A DNA stretch of 64,000 nucleotides from Thuidium tamariscinum. Lineage: Eukaryota; Streptophyta; Bryopsida; Hypnales; Thuidiaceae. Made by a program: the position numbers and the translations under genes. A model generated the notes under the pieces. It ran no database searches. It had not been told where the DNA came from and saw only the letters and a list, made by a program, of their open reading frames with translations. The stretch spans positions 14,502,053-14,566,052 of the forward strand of contig OX344750.2 of assembly GCA_947034885.2 (NCBI GenBank). The letters are read 5' to 3'. Shown here piece by piece: positions 24,001-36,280 of the stretch. Within the stretch, counting starts at the first letter, position 1, and every line of letters starts with the position of its first letter.

Positions 24001-27000
24001 TGGGTCATCTCCTTCAACGACATTACGTGCTGCAACAGGAACTCTTGCTTCAGCAGATTCTGCAGCCACAGCGGGAGATTGGACTGCCACTGGTTCAGCA
24101 CTGGGAACAAGGAGACGAAGCTGTTCAATAAATTGCTCTTCAATAGCTTGCGCTACGGCTGCAGCTTGTGCGCCTGCTTGTGGTTGACCATCGTCTGTCC
24201 AACTACTCAAACGGCTCTCAGTCCTACCGCCCCGCCTACCCATCAGGTACACTGGGTCCATTGTGAAGTCTAAAAGGGGTGGTGCGCCACCGAGCCCCCT
24301 CTCTCCAAAAAGACCTTCAGCAGTATGCTCAGAGATCATAGGCGCGTCATACATGTAAAAGTGAGTAACATCTAAGGCTCCCCCACCGATACCCCCAAGC
24401 ATAGCCTCTGCGTCCCGAACGATACTGGTGGTGCTATTCCACAGAGAATTGCTTGCGATTGCCGTAGTGACGCCACCCCCTGGGGTTGCAGACGGTCTGG
24501 TAAGTAATGGGTGATGGAATGCACCACCACGCTCACCACCCGGTCGGTCAGGGAACGGTCTGTAGGTTGCTGTCCGCCGACGGTCACTGCCTCCAGGTCT
24601 TCGGAAAGATCCAAAAACGTCATCCATATTCATTCCCTGAAATGGGTCTCCTGGGAAATCAACCAAATTACTGGGACCCGTATGACCCAAGACCTGCATA
24701 GGACATACAATGCTTAGCGTCAACTATATCTAGAAGGTCAAGGGTCACAATTATGCAGCATTCCCGACCCTCTAACTAGACTGATCTATCCTAGTCCTTG
24801 AGCACTTATTTTCGAAATTCACACTATATTCACACTACGCTGAACTAGAATTGCATTGTGCGAATTTCCACTCAAAAAAAACATTTTCGTAATGATGCCT
24901 GTTTTGGGCCTTTACTAATAGAATAAATCGATGCAATATTACCGTTGCATCAATTATCTACATTCATCTATTATTAGTACTTCAAGACACCACGTGAGAA
25001 ATCAGCGCCAAAAAGTCAGAAGCAGTCTTCTAAACAGTCCAAGGAACAACTAGAAGCTTTTACATCCTGAACTATGGTTAAAATAAGAACTAGAAGAAAA
25101 ATACCGGTTATGTCACATAATGTCAGATAAAAAATATTAGACACAACATTCAAATTACATTGACTCGAGGAAATCCTGCTGATAGGTACCTGAACATGGC
25201 TAAGACCTGTTAGGCCATCACGCCACCGGACTTCAATCACCCGATCTTCGCGCCAATCATCATCCTCGTCCTCATCCTCCTCCTGAACCATGTCTTCATA
25301 TTCATCACCCAAGCCATTGTCTTCGTGATCCTCGACATCTGTGTCAGGTGGAGAAAGGTGCGGTACCCCTGCATCCATGAACATATCTTTGTAAATTCAG
25401 GACGAACCCAAATTTACAAGTGGTATTAACAAGCTGCCTGCAAAAGTCTGTCATACTAAACTTCAAAAGGTAGGATAATATGCACATTAAACAAATAGTA
25501 CACACAAATTATCGAATATTTCATCTATGTCAAACGCCGCGCATAATAGGGCACACTATGGCTGTTACCCTGTGTAATGAAATTTCATTCCAATATTTTA
25601 GACCAGTTCAAGAAACTCATCCAGCATAACGACAAGACACCCTTGTAACAACAATTAGAAATATCTTTTCTCGAAGCTCTTAAAGACATGGCAGTACAAT
25701 ATACCCTAGTGTCTAAGACATATACAGCGAGACACGTTGCCGAAGCAACTAAGCTAACAGTTGACGCTAAAACTACGAGAAACGCAATGATAAGAACATA
25801 GTGATTAATACCTTCATCACCATTCATGTCATCTTCATCTTCGTCTTCTTCCTCTTCTTCCCCATCATCTTCCCCCTCGTCACCGTCCATGTCCTCCTCA
25901 TCCTCATCCTCTTCATCCACAATCTCGTCATCTGGTCCATGCTCCATCCTGTAATGCATGACAGCAGCAGCATCTTCAAGTTCGGCAGCATCCTCGGCTG
26001 CCTCGCGCATGAACTCCTCCTCAGCTTCTGCTTCAAGGCAAGCCTACACAAATACAATTCTCTGTTAAACAGCGAGCAGCACACAGCATGCCGATATTGA
26101 AATAACTAGAGTCACTTGCAATAATACTCAGACAATGAACAAGAAATATCAAGTGACTAGGGGCTCTGTACAGATAGGACAACGCACATGCATGAATAAT
26201 ATTCACAATTATGCCCGGAATACAACACGCACTACGTCAGAACTCTCCACAAGACAAATCCAGATAAAATCGTTGACTACGCACAACAACCAACATAACA
26301 TTTACCCCTTCTGCTGGATCTCTCTCAAATCCGTCGTCATGCTCCATCTGCTCCTCGCGCACAATATCTGTGCTGTCAGGAAGCGAAGGTCCTACTTCTG
26401 GAACTGACGTATCCTGAGGCACGGAGTCTCGCATTGTTTCGTCCCTAGCCTGGGGCTGAGCTCCATCATCTGCTCTGGTTTCAGTCTCAGCAAGAACAGT
26501 TACCAGTGTCGGCTGTTCAGTACTCTCTTCAGTAGCTTTTTTGGGAGCAGCCCCATCAGAACCATAAGCACGCTCTGTCATGCTGGCTGCCCTTGTAAGA
26601 GCTTCAAGAGCTTTCAAAATAGAGTTCACAAGCTTGGGCGCATCGGGATGATCCAAGTCGATTACCTGCACCCAAAAGCGATTAAACAGTTAACTTACGA
26701 GTAAACTTATTGGGAAAATTCTCCATAGAAAGTCTCCTGTGAGACCTGTGTCTGGAATTGGGCAGCATGAGCGTTTGTTCAGTGCTGTCTACAGTATAGA
26801 AAAACACTAACTTAACTGTAAAAATTGTAATATAAGACATAAAAGCCACCAAGAGGTATGATTATACAAATTGTAGAGAATGCGGGTACCATGGAGTTGG
26901 ATGAAGAGAACTACCTGAAGAGTACGAGTAAGTGCTTGGACCATACCCGCATCCATCATGGACTTTGCCATGTCCTGTGAAAATCCAGGAGCCTGGGCAC

Positions 27001-30000
27001 CTCCTGTAGGGGAATGAGAAGAGAGGACAGAATTCACAAGATCCACAAATGCCCGGACTTTTCTGCTTGGGGACTGTAAACCTTTTGAACCCTCAGAATC
27101 AATCCCTGATGAAGTCGGCGAAGCAGTTGTAAGAGCACGTGCAATCTCCACCACAACCCTTCTCCTGCCTTCTCCTGATCTCACACAAACTGCCATCACA
27201 AAATAGGCAGCCTTGTCTGACAACTTTTCTCTCCATTCTTCCTCATTCACCTTATCGTTGACCTTCTCACCAGGATAAGGAAGTAGCCTGTGAAGAATGT
27301 GGTAGAGAAGACCTCCGTGACCAACAACCTCTACACCACCCTGTGATGGACCTCTACCTTGACTGCTCTCTAAATCCCTTCGAAGGACCACACTTACAGC
27401 CGAGGAGTACATTAGAATGATATCAGTGATAAGTCTAAGGATGAATGTTACTTTGGCTAAAGCTGCGGAACTTTCTGACATATCTGAATCGCCTTCTGAT
27501 TTTGATGTTCCAAGGTCCTCAACCTTACCCTTTCCTTTATCCTTCACTTCTGTGTCATCTACATCCATGGCAGTGCTGTTATCCTTAAATGACAAATCTT
27601 CCTCCTTATCATGTACAGGGTCGGCAGTAGCGGAAGGATAGTGAAGAATAACGTCTAACAACTGGTCAATGACCAATGAGAAGCTGTGGGGCACGACCTT
27701 CTTGTGGTGATGGCCCCTAGCACTCTTCCCAGATTCATGAACTTTTGTGCTCACATCTACATCAACATTTCTGGACTTCTCAGAAATTTTTTCCTGGCCT
27801 TTCTCTTTCTCCTTTTCTTTCTCTTTGTCTTTGTCTTTCTCCTTCTCCTTGGCCAGGACAATTGTGGGACGACCGCCAACTGTCTCAAGTTGGCAAACAA
27901 CAGAAGCAGCTTGCATGAATATGGCAGGATCACGAGACACGACTGGGGCCATTGCAGTTAAGAACATCCGTGGAGAAACCCGGCCATTGTGCCGTGACAG
28001 AGTGGTAATAAGGGTATGTCGAATTTCTGTTTCCATTGCTTGTTGTAATGTTTGTGGATCCTCAAGGAGGTGACGAATGATAGCAGCAGCGACCGTATCG
28101 AATCCAGGGAATAAGCAGCTCCGTGGAAGTCTTAAAAGGGCAGCCAAACCACCTGAAATACACAATCATTTTGCGATCACATCCTTGTGCGCAAAGATTG
28201 TCACGAAAATAACCCGGAATAATGCCAAAACCGCACAAGAAACTGATGGCAACGCCAAACACAGACAAGCTATATCGTGGAAGTGCAAATTTCTAGTTGC
28301 TCAACTGAACTGTCCATGAATTACTCACCTGAATCGAAGAAAGCAGAGGCGATAGGGTACGACTTTGTCAGCCGGGCACATAGCTGCAGCACAGCCTGAA
28401 CTGTTGCAGATGGCAATTGCATCTGAAGAAAACCGGCAGCCACGGACATAGCCCTTCTCTGCTCGTCCTCTGACATATACCCAGACGGTTTCCCGAGTAC
28501 TGAAACGAACGGGCTCGCAGTAGTTTCCTTCTGCATATTGAAAGCTTCTGAGAGTTGTTCCACTGCTGCAGGCGTACCAGAACTAACGCCCATGCTGTTG
28601 CTGGCGGTAGCAGCAGTCGCTGACCCACTGGGTTGATCAGAAGTAATCTTCAGTTTACAGACCAACATGTGGTCCAGAACTAGCAAAAGAGCAGTAAGCC
28701 ACTTGGGGATCTCGTTCTTCTGAGAAGTTTTCACAGGTCTGAATTGTTCAAGAACGTCTAATGCAATGCTCACTGCTCCATTCTCTGCTGCAATCTCCCG
28801 AGCCGTGCTGTCTTCACTCAAAACTAAAGCAAGGGTGTGCGAAATGGTAGATAGCGGACATGTGTCGGTCAATGATCCGTCTACTTTGCAACTTTTCAAC
28901 TGACGAACCAAATAAGATATGACTTGAGTGCGGTCCTGACCCTTGTTACGGTTGCACATAGTCACCAACAGATCTGTAAGAGGGAAGGCAACAGCTTCTG
29001 TGTTCTGGAGAAGGTTCATGCATGTCAAGAGCATATCTTCAACTGGAGGAACTTGACTGACTTCGTGATCGACAGTAGATTCCTTATCCTGGTTGTCTGG
29101 TGCTGATTCTTCTTTGGATGGACCGTCACTGCCCAATGACAGTGCCAATGCTCGAGCCAACTCATCGTCCTCCTGCAGATATGTATCCAAAAAAGGACTC
29201 AACGATCACGGACAATCTGAAGAAGCTAATGAACGGAAAAAAGTTGCGCCGAATGAACATGAAGAAGAAAAAGAAGCCATCGGAGGTTACTTAACTCACA
29301 GGTTCAAAGGTCAATATATTGAAATCAGCCCATACCTGTGCTGCCTCCTCAGGATGGCTGAATAGCCACTCCACTGCCATTTCTGCATTGTTGTCACCAA
29401 CACGACGAAGTGCTTCTTCCGCTCTGGAGCGTGAGAAACCCATTTCGACAATCATTGAGATAGAAGATTCATCAGGAGGGGGCCCTGCCAAGCGAGCCCC
29501 TGCACCAGCAGCTCCTCCAGCACGACTTGTCTTTGCATCCCCAACACCTGTGTACACATTCGTGATGATAGAAGCTATTGAGGTGATGAAAGTTGCACTA
29601 CACTGTGCAAATTGGGGATGATTCCACACAGGTAAAACAACTTCCAGAACTTGAGCCTGCAGGCTCCGGACAAAGGCCTCAGGATCCTTGGCCAAGGTTT
29701 CTGATACACCAGCCACAGGTTGTATCAATATCTGTGCCATTGGGGCGGGAGTCAGCAACAGCGAGGATGTAACAAGGTGCTCCATCAGGCGGGCATAGTT
29801 GCGCAAAGTATCTAAAAGCCAGGAATTGGCCACTGCTTTCTCTTCAGATTTTTCAGCCTTTGATTTCCCATTCTCAGTTTCCATTGGGGAACCTCCAGAA
29901 CTTTGTGGCAAAGTCCATAGCAGTTGGCTAGTTGCAGCGAATGTTTTCAATAGCTCCTTGATTGCTCCATGACCATAGAGGTTATTCAATAAAACAGTGT

Positions 30001-33000
30001 TGCAAGTTCTTCGTCTACTATCAAAGACTACTGCTAATATATCTTCCACTACCTTCCCCAAGTATCGGCATTTGACAGAGACAGAGAGCTCTCCTTGTGA
30101 GGCCTCCCCGCGCCCACTGAAGCTGAGATTTTCACGAAGAAGTTTTGCTAGATTCCCAGCAACCGTTTTAGCAGCGAGAGTCAACGGAACAGTATCATCC
30201 CTCCTACGCGAAGGCATCAACATGGCCTTCCCCAACGCCACGTATAGTCCCCTAGCGGCTGCCGTTAGCCTAGTCATCATGTCATAATTCATCGACTCAG
30301 GAGATTTTCGTTTGGCTACCTCCGAGGCAGGAGGGGACTCCGAAAGGCCTGCAACACCCTCTGTATCAACCTGGGTAGCATCTGCTTGGCGAGCCAATCG
30401 ACCCAAGCGAGCAATCTGAGTCAGAGCTTCGGCATTAGCCGCGTGATCTCTTCGGCTTCTTCGATGGGGCCCATCACTTGCGTGCAGCACAGGTAAGAAC
30501 TCGGGCTCCACGCCCCAATGAGATGACGGTCCATTCCGAATATGTACAGGATTCACATACCTAACCACTGGATAAGGCTCCGCTACATCCTCCCCTTCTC
30601 TCGTCGCTGTTCCCACACCTACACTTGCCGGAGTACTGCTACCGCCTTCTGCTTCCTTCTTTGACTCAACCTTTGCATCATCAATCTGAGCTATTTGCCA
30701 TAGGACCTCCCTATGAACTGTGCCAACGTTGCCGAGGGCTTCCGCAGCTCCTGAGCTCAACTCGGTCATCATGGCGTTCGAGCTCCGCACTAAGACTGAC
30801 GACAGAGACAGATAACATTCTGCAGCCGAGAGAGAACGAACAACCTTGTTCCTTTCTCCAGTGTCCAAATCAGAAAGTTTTGTTCCTGATAGAAGCTTCA
30901 GCTGATCCAGAGTTGCCTGCATCATAATGCTACAGTACATCACTTTCCAATCCTTATTGAGATAATCAAGAGATTTCGAAACGACCTGTCCATATTTTAC
31001 ATGATCTGAAACGAGATTTTAAGAAAATAATGTAAAAAAGGGCAGATTTGAAAAGAAAGGACCACGAAATCTGCAAAGATTACCTGCAAATGCTCTTTCA
31101 GGGCACCACAAACTGATCGAGTCAGTGCAACCGAATGTTGAGGGGAGAATGCACGAAAAGTGACAGACATGTTATGTGCCGTGGAAGAGCCTCCAAAGGA
31201 AACAGGTAGATGCGGAAGAGTGTAAAGCTGTAGTAGAGCCTCGATTCCCTTCTTATCTATAAAAACACGACTAGTATCTGCATTTTGAAGTACTGTTTCC
31301 AAAAGTCGTACTGCATTGTTTATACAGTCAGGTAAGAAGGTTTCCAAGTTACTGTCAGCTCCAGGATCTTGTGACTGCTGAAGAGACGTTGAGGCTCTAG
31401 ATAGATTGTCTGGTGTTGCACTGGACCTCTCCTCAACATCTGTATCCATCGGCACAGGTGCATCCACACTACTGGTATCAGGGGCATCTACAGGCACTGC
31501 TGGTTCAACCGGCGCACCACCAATAGCTGCAATGGTCTTCAAAATTTCGATGCACATGTCTATACCCGGACCTCTCAACGAAGGTGCATGTCGAAGTAAC
31601 TCATCGAGGCCTGAAGCGAGAGATCCAGGCGTGTCATTTGCAAGAGCTCGGACGTATACTTTCGATGTGAAAATCTTAACGAAACAACCAAGAGCATTCC
31701 GATCTCGAACTGCCTGTAAACCTGAGATATTCAAGCACAGGGCATCCAAGCTGTTTGGTATGCATCCAACTGCCTCAGAAGATGGCAGCACACCGGCCGT
31801 TATAGCATCTAAGAAGGCTGATGGTAGCCCAGCCGCATCTAATGTAGCAAAACAAGTTGGGTCTTTATGGATAAGATCACTCATAACTGATGCTGCCAGC
31901 GAGAAAACACCTCCCCCAAATTCCTTAGCATGCCTGAAATCAAATAACCATGATAAAACATGATTTAAAATCCGTAACAATAAAAATAAATCACATACAA
32001 GAAGTGTAAGATAACTAATACAAGACACAGACATTAAAGCGTGTAGCTTGCCGCAAAAAAGAGCCCCTTACCTAAAAATGGTACAAAGGCAGTATGGCAA
32101 ATCGCTCTCTTCTGAAATATGGAGTCTCGTAGAGTTTCCAGGAGCGTATGTGCCGAGGGCGATAGCACGCAGTAAAGCCTTCAGCAATAATCTTTGATGA
32201 TAAGGTATAAGAGTCTCTGCCTGCCCGGTCACTTGAGAAGATTGAGAATCCACGTCCTCATAGCCCAATTGATATAGCGGAGGTGTATAAACCATTGCAG
32301 CCTTGCCCTTAGAACTCGGCTTCGATTCTTCTCTTTCAAACTTGACTCCCTCAGCAACACGAGTGACTTCTACTTTCAACCTCGTAACAGTATCACCTAG
32401 ACCACCCAAATCACGGAACAGAGTGCCAGCTGGGTTGCTGTAATCCATAAAAGCCTCTAATATATGTACAGCTGCACTAACCAAATGTGTATGTTGCGGA
32501 TCCATATCCTTCAGGAGAGGGAGAAGTGTGGGAATCAATCCAGCCTCTCTTAGGGCTGCGCATCCAGATGATGAAGAGACCAGAACAGTCACTAAAGAAA
32601 GAAGTCCTTCCACAAATGCCACAGAGCATCCTGATGATCCTTCAGTGATCGACCCAATAGCTTTCTGCATAAGACTCGGTAGAATGCCACGGTGACCACC
32701 AGCACTAATGACATTCAAAACATTTGATTGTCTGGGCCTGTCCTGAGATTGGGCCGCTAGCGCAAGAATCGCCAATAGCCGGATCTCCTCTTGAACGGTA
32801 TCTTCATATCGCAACACCGTCACTAATTCATCCACAAATTCTGGCTCATTTATGAAAAAGGCCGTCAGGTCTTCATGATCAGGATTTGACTGAAGAAGAA
32901 CTGTGAAAGCAAGCAGTCTTATGCGTATGTGCTGCCTCCTCGTTTCAAGGTTAGCAAACGCCCGAGCGAAACGAATGCGAGTAAGCAGAGAGAATCTTAA

Positions 33001-34103
33001 ATTCGATGGTACTTGATGTTGGTCAACTAACTGTTTAAGTAACTGCAGATCCCCCTCCGGTCGAAGATGAACGTCAGCAATGTGTATCACTCTAAGCCCA
33101 GAGGTGTTGGTCTCCCCATGAAGGGAAGAAGAATCGCTTTCTGCATAAAACTCAAAATGAAGGGTAGCCCCTAGTCTACACGCATTAGCATCACAACCAT
33201 TATCCTGAGCACACGCCAATAAACCTAGTCCTTCTTCCTTGCCACCCCAGCCCTGTGACAAAGAGAAAAGGCGAGCATTGAGAGTTGTGTCTCCATGCCA
33301 TCTCATAGCTCGATTTGACTGCACGGGTTTTTTCACGAACGCTGCTAAAGTTTGCAAAGCTGCGATAACTATGTCCGGGTCTGTCGAAGCAAACATCAAT
33401 GATACATGCTGCCACCAGCCCCAAATCCCCTGATACGATTAGTCCCACGATTAATAGAATGTTCTTGTCACAATTAAACATGTAACACCACAAACAAGCA
33501 GTCTACTTCACTTCAAGATATACCTGCCTGATGACGACTTCTCGAGAAAGGAGATATTAAGTGGCAGAAAGAGTCTCTAACCATCAAGGACCAATAGAAC
33601 TTTGACATCAAGCATACACAAATCCAGAAGACTAAAACCTTTCGATATTAGAGAGAGAACAGAATCACTGCAAAACAATAAATAGTACCTCGTTGCTGCT
33701 GTATAGGTACTTATTCACGCAGTTTTCTAATATAATGCGTGTAACCCTGAGAACTTGCAATACAGCTTCCTTCGGAAATGGACCATCTCCTTCCAAAAAT
33801 TCACCCTCCAATTGCAAGTCTTTCCTTAACTTTACATGTTGCTCAAAGAAAACCTCGAAGTGGTTGAACAAGTCCACCCAATGATAAAATTCTCCCTGTA
33901 CAGTACAGTACCAAACGTAAGTAGAAAGAAAACAGAGCAAGGATATGCATAAGGAAGCATCCTCACGCGTGAGGACTTAAGGATATGAGCCACACCTTTT
34001 CATATTCCCAACTGAACCTGCTAAGAGGAACGTCGATGTTATCTAGCGGCGTACTTACTACGCTGGTGATGAATGCCTTCACTTTCGGTGGCTGCCACAA
34101 CAT
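18003..34103 (-). CDS. UPL1: UPL1/UPL2-type HECT E3 ubiquitin-protein ligase
   Basis: Exons (minus strand): 34103-33996, 33895-33689, 33408-32072, 31933-31084, 30916-29336, 29172-28329, 28152-26915, 26665-26306, 26043-25812, 25386-25190, 24693-23128, 22883-22539, 22387-22177, 21949-21666, 21565-21186, 21044-19865, 19727-19581, 19418-19338, 19148-18923, 18734-18595, 18385-18279, 18105-18003. They join in frame to 11,724 nt, or 3,907 residues; Arabidopsis UPL1/2 are near 3,700. Order: N-terminal DUF908/DUF913 armadillo-like region, UBA, UIM, acidic tracts, DUF4414-like ALP repeats, then HECT. The catalytic Cys (HTCFNQ, about residue 3874) lies 33 residues from the end. The enzyme takes ubiquitin from an E2 as a Cys thioester and transfers it to substrate lysines. 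All introns are GT-AG and 100-500 bp. The start is the uncertain part: ATG 34103 is in frame but may lie in an intron. Confidence 0.95.
21186..22883 (-). CDS. UPL1: UPL1/2 exons 12-15
   Basis: Exons 22883-22539, 22387-22177, 21949-21666 and 21565-21186. They contain the family blocks [84 protein letters not shown] and [15 protein letters not shown]. Exon 12 includes a lineage-specific Gly-Ala-Thr run ([20 protein letters not shown]). Exon 15 is a low-complexity Ala/Pro/Ser segment ending in [13 protein letters not shown]. Junction phases all agree. Confidence 0.9.
23128..24693 (-). CDS. UPL1: UPL1/2 exon 11: disordered linker and DUF4414-like repeats
   Basis: One 522-codon exon. The first half is low-complexity, rich in Gly, Ser, Glu and Ala. 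It includes the family signatures [12 protein letters not shown] and [20 protein letters not shown]. The second half has a tandem pair, [20 protein letters not shown] and [20 protein letters not shown], followed by [20 protein letters not shown]. These match the short helical repeats found in UPL1/2 and HUWE1-type ligases. Confidence 0.92.
25190..26665 (-). CDS. UPL1: UPL1/2 exons 8-10: acidic region
   Basis: Exons 26665-26306, 26043-25812 and 25386-25190 (about residues 2056-2318). They start with [20 protein letters not shown] and run into long Asp/Glu tracts (for example [16 protein letters not shown]), then [15 protein letters not shown] and [17 protein letters not shown]. The acidic stretch is typical of the family and is probably a disordered interaction surface. 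The flanking introns (426-496 bp) are the longest in the gene. Confidence 0.92.
26915..28152 (-). CDS. UPL1: UPL1/2 exon 7 with Lys/Glu run
   Basis: A 1238-nt exon (about residues 1643-2055). It opens with [18 protein letters not shown] and [20 protein letters not shown], both strongly conserved in UPL1/2. It then carries an alternating Lys/Glu/Asp run at about residues 1743-1764 and ends LTRTLQ. A comparable KEK/KDK run exists at the same place in the Arabidopsis proteins. Confidence 0.92.
28329..30916 (-). CDS. UPL1: UPL1/2 exons 5-6: UBA and UIM ubiquitin-binding modules
   Basis: Exon 5 (30916-29336) ends with a UBA domain, about residues 1317-1358: [20 protein letters not shown] and [11 protein letters not shown]-like [11 protein letters not shown]. 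Exon 6 (29172-28329) begins directly with a UIM-like helix, [15 protein letters not shown] (about 1362-1376). Ubiquitin-binding modules next to each other are diagnostic for UPL1/2. Exon 5 also holds [23 protein letters not shown] and [12 protein letters not shown]. Its 5' edge was chosen after ATGATGCAG because that restores the phase and aligns HLQ|ATLDQL with family members. An alternative acceptor is at GGACAG about 70 bp upstream. Confidence 0.93.
31084..34103 (-). CDS. UPL1: UPL1/2 exons 1-4: N-terminal DUF908/DUF913 region
   Basis: Exon 1 as read (34103-33996) gives [20 protein letters not shown] and ends WEYEK. Exon 2 gives [20 protein letters not shown] and [15 protein letters not shown]. 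Exon 3 includes [35 protein letters not shown] and [16 protein letters not shown]. Exon 4 includes [20 protein letters not shown] and [12 protein letters not shown]. All match the alpha-solenoid N-terminus of UPL1/2. Family members carry additional residues before PPK. The codon before CCA in exon 1 can be supplied by a splice (acceptor TTGTGGCAG|CCACCG) from an exon ending ...TCC GAG|GTGCGT at 34157, which would give SEPPKVKAF, so the true start may lie further upstream. Confidence 0.9.
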
Positions 34104-34306
34104 GACAAAGTAACACAAAGTCAGCAACCACAAGCCGCTAAGTGCACAGTACGCACCTCGGAGACCACACTGGCTATGTAACACGTACGCAGAGCAGTTG
34201 CCACTCACAAACTTGTCACTCACTTAGGCCTGATTCCAGTGAAGGCCGAAACAGACCTGGATGATAATTACGTGAAGTTCCTAACCCGAAATCGTACTAA
34301 ATAGCA

Positions 34307-34315
34307 AAACCCTAA
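34307..34315 (+). promoter_or_regulatory. telo-box-like motif
   Basis: AAACCCTAA lies about 200 bp upstream of the first recognised UPL1/2 exon. Such motifs are common near transcription starts of plant housekeeping genes. A single short match is weak evidence. Confidence 0.3.
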
Positions 34316-35426
34316 ATTTAGGACTTTCGTCAACGATCAGTTATACTAACAAGCTCCTCGAAACAAGAAAGCTACAAGCGTACAAAACGAATGCCACTCG
34401 CTAATCATGCAGGGCCATTCCATGATCGACGATACAAACAGAAACGCCACCCTGAAAAGACCCGATCTCCCCACATTAAATGTTATATACTAATCGGTTG
34501 AGTTACCCTTGAGGCATACTCAACGATGATAAAAGCGATTCGAGCGCTTCGGCTAATCGTTAGAAAGTCTGTACCAATTGTCAAGATACAGGTTCATACA
34601 CTGGCACTGAGTTCCCACGATAACGTACTGACACACTAAATCAATTCCAGCAGGCCTCCAAGGCTACAACCCTGCAGGGTAAGCTCACGGGATCACGCCA
34701 CGCTTTCAGAACCTCCTAGCTTACTCCAAGATGCGAGTACTCGCTCTCTCTTTACAACGACACGCATCCAGTAGTCTCAAACATCGTCTCACAATTTCTA
34801 AACCTAACAAAGCGGTGTCTACCGGCCACATTGAACCGTCAAGATACCCCACAGAAAATCCTGTTCAAACCAATCCGAACGTTCCGTCTTCAGACAATCA
34901 AGCTCCAGAGCTAACCTGAAAGATGACGAACAGATCCAAAACAAACACACACTCTCCTCTCTCAAACATCCTACACGCTCCTCTCGCAAAAAAAGAAATA
35001 ACCCATGCAACCTCCCTGCCCCTCACTAAATCGACTAAATCAAACCTCTATCACCCCAGCACGAAACCGACCCCAAACCACACCCTACAAAACAACCAAA
35101 ACCTACCAAATTTTCACTCTCGGTCTGGCAGCACCGCGACATCATCGTGCGCGCCATTTCCACACCACAATTTACACCCCCACGAGCTCACACCACACCA
35201 CAACCACAACCACAAGCCAATTCATCCAAAGACCAAACGCAAAATCGGCCAATCGTCTTTCCAATCGCGCCTCGCAAACAACATCTACACCGCTTCTTTT
35301 CCCGATCAGCAGCTCCACCAACCAGCCCAGCATCGCAAAACCCTAGCAATCTGGAAACCCCCACCCGCGAGGTCAATTGTTCCCCTACCCGGCAACAATC
35401 GCACATCCAGCCACATCCGCTCTCAT

Positions 35427-35458
35427 CCCGTCCCTCACCATCCCCATCCCCCCTCCCC
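35427..35458 (-). promoter_or_regulatory. Canonical G-quadruplex motif on the UPL1/2 sense strand
   Basis: Read on the minus strand, five runs of at least three G are separated by loops of 1, 2, 7 and 2 nt, meeting the standard G3+N1-7 pattern. It lies in the proposed 5' UTR/promoter, on the non-template strand. Confidence 0.5.
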
Positions 35459-35935
35459 TAACCACACCACACCACACCATCTTCTTTTAACCCCAACGTC
35501 CTCCCACAACTACAGCCGCCTCAACCAACTTACCGCCTCCACCCCGCGCTTCTTCTTCGCCTTCATGTCGCCCAACTGGTGGCTTTCTCTCACCACCGCT
35601 CAAACCGCTCCCCCCCTCGTCTCCCCCTATGTACCACGCATGTCAATGATCTCAAGCTGCTTCTCCTCTCCTTCTCTCACCCCAGGGTTTGCTGGCTTGT
35701 TGGTTTAATACACAAACTCTGTGAGTCCGGCTCAGTTATAGCCGTCCACGGCGTGGATGGAGGTCCCCGTGGAGTGCAAGAAAAGAAAAAGGTTAACAAT
35801 CGCCAAAGAGAAGATGAAGAACAGCATTAGAAAAAGAACACAAATAGGGCGGGCGGAACAACTGGCTGCTGCTCTGGCTTCTTCAAACCCACGCCCACAC
35901 GGCTCCCCAAGTCTGTCTCCCCTACAGGAGGCGCT

Positions 35936-35985
35936 CGCTCGCTCTCTCTCTCTCTCTGTCTCTGCCTCTCTCCCTCTCTCCTTAA
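35936..35985 (+). repeat. CT-rich microsatellite in UPL1/2 5' flank
   Basis: Roughly 50 bp of mostly CTCTCT/GCTCGCT repeats (GAGA on the sense strand). GA-repeat tracts are frequent in plant 5' UTRs and core promoters. Confidence 0.7.
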
Positions 35986-36280
35986 GAAAACCAAAACTCA
36001 AGTTGCTGGCGTTCTCGCTCGCGGGGGCTTCTTCTATGTGTGCTCGCCACGACGACGACGCCTGCACAAGTCTCTCCTTCGCTTCTCTCTCCTCATCAGC
36101 AATCCCCCCGGGCCCGGCCCTTTCCCTTCCTTAAAAGTTTTCCTCTTGTTGGATTTTGGGGGGCGATACCAAAAAAAGATGGGGAGGGAAATAGTTGGGG
36201 TTAAATGTTCTTTGGAGCGAAATTGTTGCACAAAACTTGGGAGAATATGGATTCATTTTGGATGAATGTATACACAATTG

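Larger units (their letters stand above)
34104..36270 (-). promoter_or_regulatory. 5' flank of UPL1/2: probable promoter, 5' UTR and missing first exon
   Basis: GC content is well above the intergenic background and transposon debris is absent. From about 34930 to 35520 the plus strand is C/A-rich with few G, so the sense (minus) strand is G/T-rich. A CT-rich run lies at 35936-35985. Plus-strand frames of 261 and 125 residues here are compositional. The transcription start cannot be placed. Confidence 0.5.

Noticed and set aside
23640-24273. 110- and 196-residue plus-strand frames inside the UPL1/2 gene
   Set aside because: Antisense shadows of exon 11; the sense frame matches the UPL1/2 family throughout.
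34923-35708. 261-residue plus-strand open frame (and overlapping 113- and 104-residue frames)
   Set aside because: Composed almost entirely of His, Pro, Thr, Ser and Asn because the plus strand is C/A-rich; overlapping frames are open for the same reason, and it lies antisense to the UPL1/2 leader.
35757-36134. 125-residue plus-strand frame
   Set aside because: Crosses the CT microsatellite (LSLSV/LPLSL), with no domain or codon pattern of its own; also antisense to the probable UPL1/2 promoter.
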